Under the pieces are notes generated by a model that saw only the letters and a list, made by a program, of their open reading frames with translations, did no database searches and was not told the origin of the DNA. From Variovorax sp. Root411 (GTDB lineage: Bacteria; Pseudomonadota; Gammaproteobacteria; Burkholderiales; Burkholderiaceae_C), in contig NZ_LMDW01000016.1 of the NCBI RefSeq assembly GCF_001425205.1, forward strand, positions 772,586 to 836,585: a stretch of DNA of 64,000 nucleotides, in the 5' to 3' direction. The translations under genes were made by a program, and so were the position numbers. Shown piece after piece: positions 52,958-62,040 of the stretch; the first letter of the stretch is position 1, and every line of letters starts with the position of its first letter.

Positions 52958-54688
52958 ATGAACCCCAACGGCCGCATCCGCTATGGCAGCAGTCCACTGC
53001 TCGCCAGCCCCACACCCGTGTGGCGCAGCAAGTTCATCGTGGCCAGCATCGCCTTCGGCTTCGTGCTGCTGGCAGGCCGGGCCGCTTACGTCCAGATCTT
53101 CAACAACGACTTCTTCCAGCACCAGGGCGAGGTGCGCTACCAGCGCACGCTGGAGCTGCCGGCCAACCGCGGCCGCATCCTCGACCGCAACGGGCTGATC
53201 CTGGCCTCCGACATTCCGGCACCCAGCATCTGGGCCATTCCCGAGGACATCGAGCGCGACGACCCCGAGGTGCAGGCCAAGCTCAAGCAGGCCGCCAAAT
53301 TGCTCGGCATGCCGCAGAAGGATCTCGACAAGAAGCTCGAGGACGAGGACAAGAGCTTCGTGTGGATCAAGCGCCAGGTCGACGCATCGGTCGGCAAGCA
53401 GATTGCCGCGCTCGGCATCAAGGGCATCTACCTGCGCCGCGACTATCGCCGCCAGTATCCCGAAGGCGAGGCAGCCGCGCACCTGGCCGGCTTCACCAAC
53501 GTGGAAGACAGCGGGCAGGAAGGCGTGGAGCTCGCGTTCAACCAGGAGCTGGCGGGCAAATCGGGCTCGCGCCACGTCCTCAAGGACCGGCTGGGCCACA
53601 TCGTCGAGGACACCGAGGACCAAGTGCCGCCGACCGACGGCCACGACATCCAGCTGAGCATCGACGACCGCGTGCAGTTCGTCGCCTACGAGAAGCTGCG
53701 CGACGCGGTGGTCGCCAACAAGGCCAGGGCGGGTAGCGTGGTGGTGGTCGACGCGCAGACGGGCGAACTGCTGGCCATGGCCAACTACCCGAGCTATGAC
53801 CCCAACGACCGCCGCAACCTCACCGGCGAGCAACTGCGCAACCGCGCCATGACCGACGTGTTCGAGCCCGGTTCGACGATGAAGCCGATCACCGTCGCCA
53901 CCGCGCTGCAACTCGGCCGCGTGACGCCCAAGACCGTCATCGACACCAACCCGGGGCGCATCACCGTGTCGGGCGCGACCATCCACGACGACGAGAACTT
54001 CGGCGTGCTGACGGTCGAGGGCGTGATCCAGAAATCGAGCAACGTGGGCGCCACCAAGATCTCGCAGCGCATGACGGCGCAGGAGATGTGGAACTCGTTC
54101 ACCGCCGTGGGCCTGGGCCAGAAGCCGCAGACGCCCTTCCCCGGTGCGGTCAGCGGTCGCCTGCGGCCCTGGAAGTCGTGGCGGCCGATCGAGCAGGCCA
54201 CCATGTCGTATGGCTACGGCCTTTCGGCATCGCTCTTCCAGATCGCGCATGCGTACACCGCGTTCGCGCACGGCGGCGAGGTCATTCCTGTGAGCCTTCT
54301 GAAAAGCACTGACACCGAGCCGCCCGGCGTACAGGTGTTCTCGCCGCTGGTGGCAAGCGAGGTGCGCCAGATGATGCACTTGGCGGCCGCACCCGGCGGC
54401 ACGGCGCCGCTGGCACAGACGGTCGGCTATTCGGTGGGCGGGAAGACCGGCACCGCGCACAAGCAGGTCGGCAAGGGCTACGCGAGCAACAAGTACCGCG
54501 CCTGGTACACCGGCATGTCGCCCATCGACAAGCCACGCATCATCGTCGCCGTGATGATCGACGAACCCGGCGCGGGCAAATATTTCGGCGGGTTGGTTGC
54601 GGCGCCGGTGTTCAGCCAGATCGTGCAGCAGACGCTGCGCGTCATGAACGTGGTGCCGGACCTCGCAGTGGCGCCGATGGCGCACTGA
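52958..54688 (+). CDS. ftsI: FtsI-like class B penicillin-binding protein (peptidoglycan transpeptidase)
   Basis: A 576-aa monofunctional transpeptidase. A membrane anchor at about residues 27-45 follows a short cytoplasmic tail. The N-terminal pedestal contains ELPANRGRILDRNGLILAS. The transpeptidase motifs are complete: S306-T-M-K309 in FEPGSTMKP, S360-S-N362 in QKSSNVGA, and K496-T-G-T499 in GGKTGTAHK. It cross-links septal peptidoglycan in the FtsI/PBP3 family. It is outside a division/cell-wall (mra-mur-fts) cluster and next to tolA, so it may be a second FtsI paralogue; the window cannot show whether another copy exists. It converges on dnaE. Confidence 0.93.
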   Translation: MNPNGRIRYGSSPLLASPTPVWRSKFIVASIAFGFVLLAGRAAYVQIFNNDFFQHQGEVRYQRTLELPANRGRILDRNGLILASDIPAPSIWAIPEDIERDDPEVQAKLKQAAKLLGMPQKDLDKKLEDEDKSFVWIKRQVDASVGKQIAALGIKGIYLRRDYRRQYPEGEAAAHLAGFTNVEDSGQEGVELAFNQELAGKSGSRHVLKDRLGHIVEDTEDQVPPTDGHDIQLSIDDRVQFVAYEKLRDAVVANKARAGSVVVVDAQTGELLAMANYPSYDPNDRRNLTGEQLRNRAMTDVFEPGSTMKPITVATALQLGRVTPKTVIDTNPGRITVSGATIHDDENFGVLTVEGVIQKSSNVGATKISQRMTAQEMWNSFTAVGLGQKPQTPFPGAVSGRLRPWKSWRPIEQATMSYGYGLSASLFQIAHAYTAFAHGGEVIPVSLLKSTDTEPPGVQVFSPLVASEVRQMMHLAAAPGGTAPLAQTVGYSVGGKTGTAHKQVGKGYASNKYRAWYTGMSPIDKPRIIVAVMIDEPGAGKYFGGLVAAPVFSQIVQQTLRVMNVVPDLAVAPMAH

Positions 54689-54715
54689 CGACGCGCCTTT
54701 CGCGCCCGCTCGGGC

Positions 54716-57700
54716 TCAGTCGTAGACGATCAGCGCCTTGCCCGCTTCCGCTTGCGCGGTCCAGCTGGCCAGCGCCGCATCGGTCGGGAAGAACTTGGCG
54801 CGCTCGCCCAGTTGCAGCTCGACCTGTGCGCCGCCACGCGCCATCGACAGCCGCACGGGCAGGCCCTGGATCAGGTCGCCGACCTCGGTCTGCTCGGTGC
54901 GCGGCGGAAAGTCTTTCAGCAGGCGCGCGATGTCGGGCGCCTTGCCGTTCACCGCCACGCGCAGGAACTTGCCGAAGCGGCAGCGCGCCGTGGCCAGGTC
55001 CCACACCTGCTGCACCTGGAAGCGCGCCTCGAAGCCGCCGCGCGCGGGCTGCAGGCGACCGCTGACGATGACCAGCTCGTCGTCCTTCAGCGTGTTGCGG
55101 TTGGCGTTGATGAGTGCCTCGTCGGCCGTGGCGTCGATCGAGTCCGACTTGTCGTCGAGCTTGAAGATCGCCAGCCGGCCGCGCTGGCCGTTGATCACGC
55201 GGAAGTCACTCACGATGCCCGCGATCACCTGCTGGTCGCGGCTGTCGAGCAGGTCGCCGATCTCGCGCTTGCAGAAGCGCCGCACCTCGTGCGAAACCTC
55301 GTCGAACAGGTGGCCCGACAGGTAGAAGCCCACGGCCGTCTTCTCGAGCGTCAGCCGCTCCTTCACGCCCCAGGGCGTGGCATCGACGAGGTCGGGCTCG
55401 GCGGTGGCCGAGCCGTGCTCGGCATCGCCGAAGATGTCGACCTGCGCCGCATTGGCCGCCGTGGCGTTGGCGAATTCGAAGGCGCGATCGACCGAGGCGA
55501 TCAGCGACGCGCGGTTTTGCTGGATCGCGTCGAACGCGCCGGCCTTGATGAGTGCTTCGACCGTGCGCTTGTTGATGCGCTGGCGGTCGATGCGCACGCA
55601 GAAATCGAACAGGCTCTTGAACGGTCCGCCCTCCTCGCGTGCACGCACCACGGCCTCGACCGCAAGCTGGCCCGTGCCCTTCACCGCGCCCAGGCCGTAG
55701 CGGATGATCTTGTTCGTGACCGGCTCGAAGCGGTAGTTGCCGCGGTTCACGTCCGGCGGCTCGAAGGTGATGCCGAAGTTCTTCTGGGCATCCTCGAACA
55801 AGAGCTTGAGCTTGTCCGTGTCGTCCATTTCCACGGTCATGTTGGCGCAGAAGAATTCGGCCGTGTAGTGGACCTTGAGCCAGCCCGTGTGGTACGCCAG
55901 CAGCGAGTAGGCGGCGGCGTGCGACTTGTTGAAGCCGTAACCCGCGAACTTCTCCATCAAGTCGAAGATTTCGTCGGCCTTGTCCTGAGGGATGCCGTGC
56001 GTTGCCAGTGCGCCCGCGCGGAATTTCTCGCGGTGCTCGGCCATCTCCTCGAGCTTCTTCTTGCCCATCGCGCGGCGCAGCAGGTCGGCGCCGCCGAGCG
56101 AGTAGCCGCCCAGGATCTGCGCGGTCTGCATCACCTGTTCCTGGTAGACCATGATCCCGTAGGTCTCGGAGAGCATCTCGGCCACGGCCGGGTGCGGATA
56201 CTCCACCTCTTCGCGGCCGTGCTTGCGCGCCACGAAGCTGGGAATCAGGTCCATCGGGCCCGGTCGGTACAGCGCGTTCAGCGCGATCAGGTCTTCCAGG
56301 CGCGTGGGCCGCGCGTCCTTCAGCATGCCCTGCATGCCGCGGCTTTCAAACTGGAACACGGCTTCGGTCTTGCCGTCGGAGAAGAGCCGGTAGGTGGCCG
56401 CGTCGTTCAGCGGGATGTTCTCGAACGCGAAGTTCTCCTGGCCCTTGTGGCGCTTCATGATGAACTCGCGCGCGATCTCCAGGATGGTGAGCGTCGCCAG
56501 TCCCAAGAAGTCGAACTTCACGAGGCCGATCGCTTCGACGTCGTCCTTGTCGTACTGGCTCACGGCCGATTCGCTGCCGGGCTGCTGGTAGAGCGGGCAG
56601 AAGTCGGTAAGCTTGCCGGGCGCAATGAGCACGCCCCCGGCGTGCATGCCGATGTTGCGGGTCATGCCTTCGAGCTTCTGCGCGAGCTCGACCAGCATGC
56701 GGACTTCTTCTTCCTTCTCGATGCGCTCCGCGAGCTGCGGCTCCATCTCGATGGCGTAATTGTTCTTGTCGCCCTCGATCTTCTTCTCGGGCGGGTACTG
56801 CAGCGTGACCGACATGCCGGGCTTGTTGGGAATCAGCTTGCTGATGCCGTCGCAGAACATGTAGCTCATGTCGAGCACGCGGCCCACGTCGCGGATGGCC
56901 GCGCGCGCGGCCATGGTACCGAAGGTGGCGATCTGGCTCACGGCGTTGCGGCCGTACTTGTCCTTCACGTAGTCGATCACGCGGTCGCGGTTGCCCTGGC
57001 AGAAGTCGATGTCGAAGTCGGGCATCGAGACGCGTTCGGGGTTCAGGAAACGTTCGAACAGCAGCTTGTATTCGAGCGGGTCGAGGTCGGTGATCTTCAA
57101 TGCGTAGGCCACCAGCGAGCCCGCACCCGAGCCCCGGCCCGGGCCCACCGGGCAGCCGTTGTTCTTGGCCCACTGGATGAAGTCGCCCACGATGAGGAAG
57201 TAGCCCGGGAACCCCATGTTCAGGATCGTGTTGATCTCGAACTCCAGCCGCTCGACGTAGCGCGGGCGTTCGGCCTCGCGCCTGGCCTCGTCGGGAAAGA
57301 GATGCTTCAGGCGCTGCTCCAGCCCGTCGAACGATTCCTGGCGGAAGAAATCGTCGATAGGCATGCGCACGCCTTCGCTGATGAAGGGCGTCGGAAAGTC
57401 CGGCAGTTGCGGCTTGCCGAGCACCAGCGTCAGGTTGCAGCGCTTGGCGATCTCGACCGTGTTGGCCAGCGCGCTCGGCACGTCGGCGAACAGTGCCTGC
57501 ATCTCGGCGGTCGACTTGAAGTACTGCTCTTCGGTGAACCGGCGCACCCGGCGCGGATTGCCAAGAATTTCGCCTTCGGAAATACACACGCGCGCCTCGT
57601 GCGCCTCGTAGTCTTCGCGGGCGGCGAACTGCACAGGGTGCGTGGCGACCACAGGCAGGTGCAGCCGGGCCGCCAGCTGCACCGCGGCGATCACGTGCGG

Positions 57701-58234
57701 TTCGTCTTCAGGCCGGCCCGCGCGTTGCAGCTCGATGTAGAAGCGATGCGGGAAAATCCCCGCCAGCCGCAGCGCCAGTTCGGCCGCGCGTTCGCCCTGC
57801 CCCTGCAGCAGCGGCTGCCCCAGCGGCCCCGCCTGCGCGCCGGAGAGTGCAACCAGCCCGCCCGCCAGTTCCTCGACCCATTCCAGCTTGCAGGCCGCCT
57901 GCGACTGGCCCCGGCCCACGTTCTGCGTCCAGGCTCGCGCCAGCAGCTCGGACAGGTTCAGGTAGCCCTCCATGTTCTGCACCAGCAGCACGATGCGGGT
58001 GAGCACGCCGGGCTCCTTGCCCAGCCCTTCCACGAAAACTTCCGCGCCGATGATGGGCTTGACGCCCTTGCCGCGGCCCTGCTTGTAGAACTTGACCGCG
58101 CCGAACAGGTTGTTCAGGTCGGTGATGGCCAGCGCGGGCTGCTTGTCGGCAGCGGCGGCCTTGATGACTTCGTCGATTCGGTTGGTGCCGTCGACGACGG
58201 AAAACTCGGTGTGCAGGCGCAGGTGAACAAACAT
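54716..58234 (-). CDS. dnaE: DNA polymerase III subunit alpha
   Basis: The 1,172-aa replicative polymerase catalytic subunit. An N-terminal PHP domain begins MFVHLRLHTEFSVVDG. The polymerase core has the GPGRGSGAGSLVAYAL stretch and the catalytic aspartates in PDFDIDFCQGNR (D406, D408, D410 region). Fingers follow, then the helix-hairpin-helix and beta-clamp region (KRTVEALIKAGAFD), and an OB-fold with IVSDFRVINGQRGRLAIFKLDD. Length matches DnaE1. The start codon is only 6 bases after a TACAAT box, so its mRNA might be leaderless. Divergent from trhO, convergent with the ftsI-like gene. Confidence 0.97.
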   Translation of the reverse strand: MFVHLRLHTEFSVVDGTNRIDEVIKAAAADKQPALAITDLNNLFGAVKFYKQGRGKGVKPIIGAEVFVEGLGKEPGVLTRIVLLVQNMEGYLNLSELLARAWTQNVGRGQSQAACKLEWVEELAGGLVALSGAQAGPLGQPLLQGQGERAAELALRLAGIFPHRFYIELQRAGRPEDEPHVIAAVQLAARLHLPVVATHPVQFAAREDYEAHEARVCISEGEILGNPRRVRRFTEEQYFKSTAEMQALFADVPSALANTVEIAKRCNLTLVLGKPQLPDFPTPFISEGVRMPIDDFFRQESFDGLEQRLKHLFPDEARREAERPRYVERLEFEINTILNMGFPGYFLIVGDFIQWAKNNGCPVGPGRGSGAGSLVAYALKITDLDPLEYKLLFERFLNPERVSMPDFDIDFCQGNRDRVIDYVKDKYGRNAVSQIATFGTMAARAAIRDVGRVLDMSYMFCDGISKLIPNKPGMSVTLQYPPEKKIEGDKNNYAIEMEPQLAERIEKEEEVRMLVELAQKLEGMTRNIGMHAGGVLIAPGKLTDFCPLYQQPGSESAVSQYDKDDVEAIGLVKFDFLGLATLTILEIAREFIMKRHKGQENFAFENIPLNDAATYRLFSDGKTEAVFQFESRGMQGMLKDARPTRLEDLIALNALYRPGPMDLIPSFVARKHGREEVEYPHPAVAEMLSETYGIMVYQEQVMQTAQILGGYSLGGADLLRRAMGKKKLEEMAEHREKFRAGALATHGIPQDKADEIFDLMEKFAGYGFNKSHAAAYSLLAYHTGWLKVHYTAEFFCANMTVEMDDTDKLKLLFEDAQKNFGITFEPPDVNRGNYRFEPVTNKIIRYGLGAVKGTGQLAVEAVVRAREEGGPFKSLFDFCVRIDRQRINKRTVEALIKAGAFDAIQQNRASLIASVDRAFEFANATAANAAQVDIFGDAEHGSATAEPDLVDATPWGVKERLTLEKTAVGFYLSGHLFDEVSHEVRRFCKREIGDLLDSRDQQVIAGIVSDFRVINGQRGRLAIFKLDDKSDSIDATADEALINANRNTLKDDELVIVSGRLQPARGGFEARFQVQQVWDLATARCRFGKFLRVAVNGKAPDIARLLKDFPPRTEQTEVGDLIQGLPVRLSMARGGAQVELQLGERAKFFPTDAALASWTAQAEAGKALIVYD

Positions 58235-58240
58235 CCTTTC

Positions 58241-58246
58241 ATTGTA
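58241..58246 (-). promoter_or_regulatory. Probable -10 box of dnaE
   Basis: On the minus strand CTACAAT is followed by GAAAGG and then the ATG of dnaE. With the usual 6-7-base spacing, transcription would start at the A of the ATG. No good -35 box was found at 16-18 bases. Confidence 0.5.
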
Positions 58247-58282
58247 GAAAGCGCCGCCTCCACGATGTGGGTTGGCAATCCC

Positions 58283-58288
58283 TACAAT
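58283..58288 (+). promoter_or_regulatory. Probable -10 box of trhO
   Basis: CTACAAT is followed by eight bases and the GTG start of trhO at 58297, mirroring the dnaE arrangement on the other strand. If this box is used, the leader would be 0-2 bases. No convincing -35 is present. Confidence 0.45.
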
Positions 58289-58296
58289 CCCGCCCC

Positions 58297-59082
58297 GTGC
58301 AAGAGATTTTGAATATCGCGGCCTACAAGTTCGTGGCCATCGACGACAGCCCCGTGCTGCGCGAAGACCTGCGCGCCCGCGCGCAGGCCCTGGGACTCAT
58401 GGGCACCATCCTGCTGGCGCCCGAGGGCATCAACCTGTTCCTGGCCGGTCCCACCGACGGGGTGCGGGCTTTCCTGGCCCATCTGCGCGCCGATGCGCGC
58501 TTTGCCGACCTCGAGGCCAAGGAAAGCTGGTCCGCTGGTCAGCCCTTTCGCCGCATGCTGGTAAAGCTCAAGCGCGAGATCATCCGCATGGACCACCCGG
58601 CCATCCAGCCCGCCGCGGGCCGGGCGCCCGGGGTGGACGCTCCTACCCTCAAGCGCTGGCTCGACCAAGGCCATGACGACGAGGGTCGCGAGATCGCCCT
58701 GCTCGACACGCGCAATGCCTTCGAAGTCGATTACGGCAGCTTCGAAGGCGCCATCGACTGGCGCATCGGCAAGTTCACCGAGTTCCCGCCCGCCCTCAAG
58801 GCGCATCGCGAGGAGTTCAAGGGCAAGACGGTCGTGAGCTTCTGCACCGGCGGCATCCGCTGCGAGAAGGCCGCGATCCTGATGCGCGAGGAAGGCGTGG
58901 AGCATGTGCTCCAGCTCGAAGGCGGCATCCTCAAGTACTTCGAGGAGGTCGGCGACGCGCACTACAAGGGCGACTGCTTCGTGTTCGACGGCCGCGAGGC
59001 CCTGGCGCCCGACCTGAGCGCGCGTTCGGCACGCGCCAGTGCCCGCGCATCCGAAGACCCGGACCTCGGCATCAAGAAATAA
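58297..59082 (+). CDS. trhO: tRNA uridine-34 hydroxylase TrhO (rhodanese-domain, UPF0176)
   Basis: A 261-aa protein of the TrhO/YceA family, which performs prephenate-independent 5-hydroxylation of wobble uridine in tRNAs. The N-terminal domain has ILLAPEGINLFLAGPTDGV. A rhodanese domain (about residues 125-225) includes LLDTRNAFEVDYGSFEGA, and the catalytic cysteine lies in VVSFCTGGIRCEKAAILM. The C-terminus is Ala/Arg-rich. GTG at 58297 gives the conserved start VQEILNIAAYKFVA; an upstream GTG at 58267 would overlap the promoter region. No ribosome site precedes it. Confidence 0.93.
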   Translation: MQEILNIAAYKFVAIDDSPVLREDLRARAQALGLMGTILLAPEGINLFLAGPTDGVRAFLAHLRADARFADLEAKESWSAGQPFRRMLVKLKREIIRMDHPAIQPAAGRAPGVDAPTLKRWLDQGHDDEGREIALLDTRNAFEVDYGSFEGAIDWRIGKFTEFPPALKAHREEFKGKTVVSFCTGGIRCEKAAILMREEGVEHVLQLEGGILKYFEEVGDAHYKGDCFVFDGREALAPDLSARSARASARASEDPDLGIKK

Positions 59083-59094
59083 CACGGGCGCCCG

Positions 59095-59814
59095 ATGCGG
59101 ATCCTCCTGGTGGAAGACGAACTGGACATGGCCTCGTGGCTGGTCCGCGCGCTGACCCAGAGCGGCTTCGTGGCCGACCATGCGCCCGATGCGCGCACCG
59201 CCGAGGCCTTCATGGCCGGCACCGAATACGACGCCATCGTGCTCGACCTGCGCCTGCCCGACAAGCACGGCCTGAGCGTGCTGGCCGACATGCGCAATGC
59301 CGACGACCGCACGCCGGTGCTGATCCTCACCGCGCAGAGCGCCTTGCAGGACCGCGTGCGCGGCCTGAACCTGGGCGCCGACGACTTTCTCACCAAGCCT
59401 TTCGAGCTGGCCGAACTCGAAGCGCGCCTGTCGGCCCTGGTGCGCCGCAGCCGCGGCAAGCAGCACCCGCGACTGCAGTGCGCCTCGCTCTCGTACGACA
59501 GCCAGAGCCACGCCTTCACGCTGCGCGGCACGCTGCTGTCGCTCACGCCGCGCGAGCAGGCCGCGCTCACTGCCCTGCTGATGCGCAGCGGCGCGCCGGT
59601 CGGCAAGTCGCAGCTCTTTGCCAAGGTGTTCACCAACGACAGCACCGCCGGGCCCGACGCCATCGAGGTGGTGCTGCACCGGCTGCGGCGCAAGCTCGCG
59701 GACAGCGACGTGCGCATCGTCACCGTGCGCGGCCTGGGCTACATGCTGGAGAGCATTGCCGATGGATCCTCAGCCCCAGCAGCCCACCCCGAGCTCCGCG
59801 GCGAAGACGACTGA
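59095..59814 (+). CDS. OmpR-family response regulator (TctD/QseB-like)
   Basis: A 239-aa two-component regulator. The receiver domain (residues 1-115) begins MRILLVEDELDMA and has phospho-acceptor D51 in AIVLDLRLPD and the LTKPFELAELEARL lysine. The winged-helix domain (about 125-225) contains LTPREQAALTALL and VVLHRLRRKLADSDV. It is the closest visible parallel to TctD at the first tct locus. The following kinase gene begins 53 bases before this one ends. The adjacent tctB-tctA pair on the same strand is its probable target. Confidence 0.92.
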   Translation: MRILLVEDELDMASWLVRALTQSGFVADHAPDARTAEAFMAGTEYDAIVLDLRLPDKHGLSVLADMRNADDRTPVLILTAQSALQDRVRGLNLGADDFLTKPFELAELEARLSALVRRSRGKQHPRLQCASLSYDSQSHAFTLRGTLLSLTPREQAALTALLMRSGAPVGKSQLFAKVFTNDSTAGPDAIEVVLHRLRRKLADSDVRIVTVRGLGYMLESIADGSSAPAAHPELRGEDD

Positions 59815-61360
59815 GCCGGCGCCGCAGCAAGCGCGGCGCTTCGGCATCCGCGCGCGGCTGCTCGCGTTGCTGCTGCCCGGCATCGTCGCGCTGCTGGCGC
59901 TCGACAGCTGGAGCGACTACCAGGCGCTGACCGATTCGCTGGTGGTCGCCTACGACCAGAGCCTGCTCGAGCCGGTGCAGGCGCTGGCCAACGGCATCGT
60001 GGTGGCCGGCGACGGCAGCTTGCGCGTGCAGGAGCCGTTTTCGATCCAGGCGATGTTCGAGTCCACGCACCTGCGCTACAAGTACCTGCACGTCGGCGTG
60101 CAGCGCATTCCCAAGGGCAAGGCGCTCGACGTGAACTCACCCGAGACCACGCTGATGGGCGTGCCTGGCCTGCCCCGCCCGGCACAGCGTCCGCCCGACG
60201 GCACGCCGGTGTTCTACGACGCAGTGCACGAGCAGCATCCGGTGCGCGTGGCCGCGCTGCGGCAGACGGTGTACGACGACGTCCACCCCGGCGTTGCCTA
60301 CAGCGTGCTGATCCAGGCGGCCGAGGGCATCGGCCCGCGCACCGAGGCCCAGGCCGAGACACTGCGCCAGGAACTCCTGCGCGACACGCGCATGGTGCTG
60401 GTGATGGCGCTGCTGGTGTGGCTTGGCGTGGCATGGACGCTGCGCCCGCTGGAGCGCCTGCGCCGCTCGCTGCGCGAACGCTCGCGCGACGACCTGAAGC
60501 CGCTCGACGCCAGCGGCGTGCCGCAGGAAGTCGTGCCGCTGGTCGACGCGGTGAACCACCACATCGCGGGCCACCGCCGCATGGTGGCCGAGCAATCGCA
60601 GTTCCTGGCCGATGCCTCGCACCAGTTGCGCACGCCGCTGAGCATCCTGTCGATCCAGGCGGGCTACGCGGTGCGCGAGACCGATCCGGCGCGCATGCGC
60701 GAGTCGCTGCACGCCATCGTCGCGCAGCTCGCGCGCACACGCCGCCTGAGCGAACAATTGCTGGCGCTGGCCCACGCCACCTCCGAAGACGAGGCCGGCC
60801 CGGCCGAACCCGCGGTGGCCGACCTCAACGCCATCGCGCGCGCCGTGGTGCTGCAGTACCTGCCGCTCGCGCGCGAGAACGACCAGGACCTGGGCTGGGT
60901 CGATGCGCGCGGCGACATTGCCGCGAACGGCACGGAAGACATCGACGGCACAGACGAGGCCAGCGAGGAAGACGACCCGCCCGTGCTGCCCGTCGCGGCC
61001 AATGCTGCCGAGCTGCACGAGGTGCTCGCCAACCTCGTGCACAACGCCATCAAGTACACGCCGCGCGGCGGCAACATCACCGTGACCGTGCGGCGCGAGG
61101 CTTCGTACGCGCTGGCCGAGGTGTGCGACAGCGGGCCGGGCATTGCGCCCGAACGGCGCGAGCAGGTGTTCGAGCGCTTCCATCGCGACGCCTCGGCAGG
61201 CGCCGGTGCGGCGCACGGCGCGGGCCTCGGCCTGACCATTGCGCGCAGCTATGCGCGGCGCAACGGCGGCGAGATCGAGCTCGACAACGCCGACATGCCG
61301 GAGAGCGCCAACGGCGGCGGACTGCGCGCAATCCTGAGGCTGCCGCTGCGCGCCTTCTGA
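59762..61360 (+). CDS. Sensor histidine kinase (TctE-like) with an acidic insertion
   Basis: A 532-aa inner-membrane kinase. A Pro/Gln-rich cytoplasmic tail (1-28) precedes TM1 (about 31-52), then a periplasmic domain (about 53-205) and TM2 (about 206-225). The phospho-acceptor is H287 in DASHQLRTPL. The ATPase domain has N-box NLVHNAIKYTP, G1 box DSGPGIA and G2 box GAGLGLTIARSY. Between the dimerisation domain and the N-box is an unusual acidic stretch (residues about 389-406, EDIDGTDEASEEDD). It overlaps the regulator gene by 53 bases. It probably senses a carboxylate imported by the downstream TctAB. Confidence 0.91.
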   Translation: MDPQPQQPTPSSAAKTTEPAPQQARRFGIRARLLALLLPGIVALLALDSWSDYQALTDSLVVAYDQSLLEPVQALANGIVVAGDGSLRVQEPFSIQAMFESTHLRYKYLHVGVQRIPKGKALDVNSPETTLMGVPGLPRPAQRPPDGTPVFYDAVHEQHPVRVAALRQTVYDDVHPGVAYSVLIQAAEGIGPRTEAQAETLRQELLRDTRMVLVMALLVWLGVAWTLRPLERLRRSLRERSRDDLKPLDASGVPQEVVPLVDAVNHHIAGHRRMVAEQSQFLADASHQLRTPLSILSIQAGYAVRETDPARMRESLHAIVAQLARTRRLSEQLLALAHATSEDEAGPAEPAVADLNAIARAVVLQYLPLARENDQDLGWVDARGDIAANGTEDIDGTDEASEEDDPPVLPVAANAAELHEVLANLVHNAIKYTPRGGNITVTVRREASYALAEVCDSGPGIAPERREQVFERFHRDASAGAGAAHGAGLGLTIARSYARRNGGEIELDNADMPESANGGGLRAILRLPLRAF

Positions 61361-61382
61361 GGTCCTTTTTTGCAAGGGTTTC

Positions 61383-61412
61383 ACCGGATATGCCGGTACG
61401 TGATTACACGTA
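61383..61412 (+). promoter_or_regulatory. Two abutting inverted repeats upstream of the second tctB
   Basis: ACCGG-ATATG-CCGGT (61383-61397) abuts TACGTG-ATTA-CACGTA (61397-61412) in the 145-bp gap between the sensor kinase and tctB. Both palindromes are perfect. They are candidate binding sites for the upstream response regulator. A clear -35/-10 pair could not be assigned. Confidence 0.5.
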
Positions 61413-61505
61413 TTTTGCGGGCCGCCGGGCCGTTTGGGCGTGCTCCGAAAGGCGATTGAAAGCCTCGATTCCTAGACTCCGCTCCTTCCAAACGAAGGAG
61501 TCTCA

Positions 61506-62036
61506 ATGCAGCACCAGCTCGGTGAAGATCCGGCCTCGCACGCGCCCCGGCCCGCTTCAAAATTCAAAAAAGATTACTACGGCGGCGCCCTGCTGATCGT
61601 CATCGGACTGGCCGCGGTATACGCCGGCATCGGCTACCGCGTGGGCGAACTCGCGCACATGGGACCGGGCTTCTTTCCGGTCGCGCTCGGCGGATTGCTG
61701 GCGCTCACCGGCCTGCTCATCGCCATCTCGGCGCGCGGCCAGAAGCCCACGAGCGGCGCCAGTGAAGAGGCCGCGTCGCACGGCCATCCGGGCGGCATGC
61801 CCGACATGCGCGGCTGCATCTGCATCATCCTCGGCATCCTCGCGTTCCTGCTGTTCGGCGAGTACGGCGGCCTGCTGCCCGCGACCTTCGCGATCGTGTT
61901 CATCTCGGCGCTCGGCGACCGCGACAACACGCTGACCGAGGTGCTGCTGCTGGCACTCGCGATGTGCTTCATCGCGGTGGTGGTCTTCTGGTGGGCGCTG
62001 AAGCTGCAGCTGCCACTGTTCCAGTGGGGAGGCTGA
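61506..62036 (+). CDS. tctB: Tripartite tricarboxylate transporter TctB-family protein (second locus)
   Basis: A 176-aa small permease subunit. After a hydrophilic start come helices at about residues 28-50 (GGALLIVIGLAAVYAGIGY), 60-78 (GPGFFPVALGGLLALTGL), 100-135 and 145-165. The GPGFFPVALG stretch is a TctB signature, and GCICIILGILAFLLFGEYGG follows. AAGGAG lies 7 bases before the ATG. tctA starts 4 bases after the stop. Unlike the first locus no receptor gene accompanies it. Confidence 0.91.
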   Translation: MQHQLGEDPASHAPRPASKFKKDYYGGALLIVIGLAAVYAGIGYRVGELAHMGPGFFPVALGGLLALTGLLIAISARGQKPTSGASEEAASHGHPGGMPDMRGCICIILGILAFLLFGEYGGLLPATFAIVFISALGDRDNTLTEVLLLALAMCFIAVVVFWWALKLQLPLFQWGG

Positions 62037-62040
62037 GATC

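Noticed and set aside
61456..61478. TTGAAA...TAGACT as the second tctBA promoter
   Set aside because: The spacer is only 11 bases, and no sigma-54 GG/GC motif was found as an alternative.
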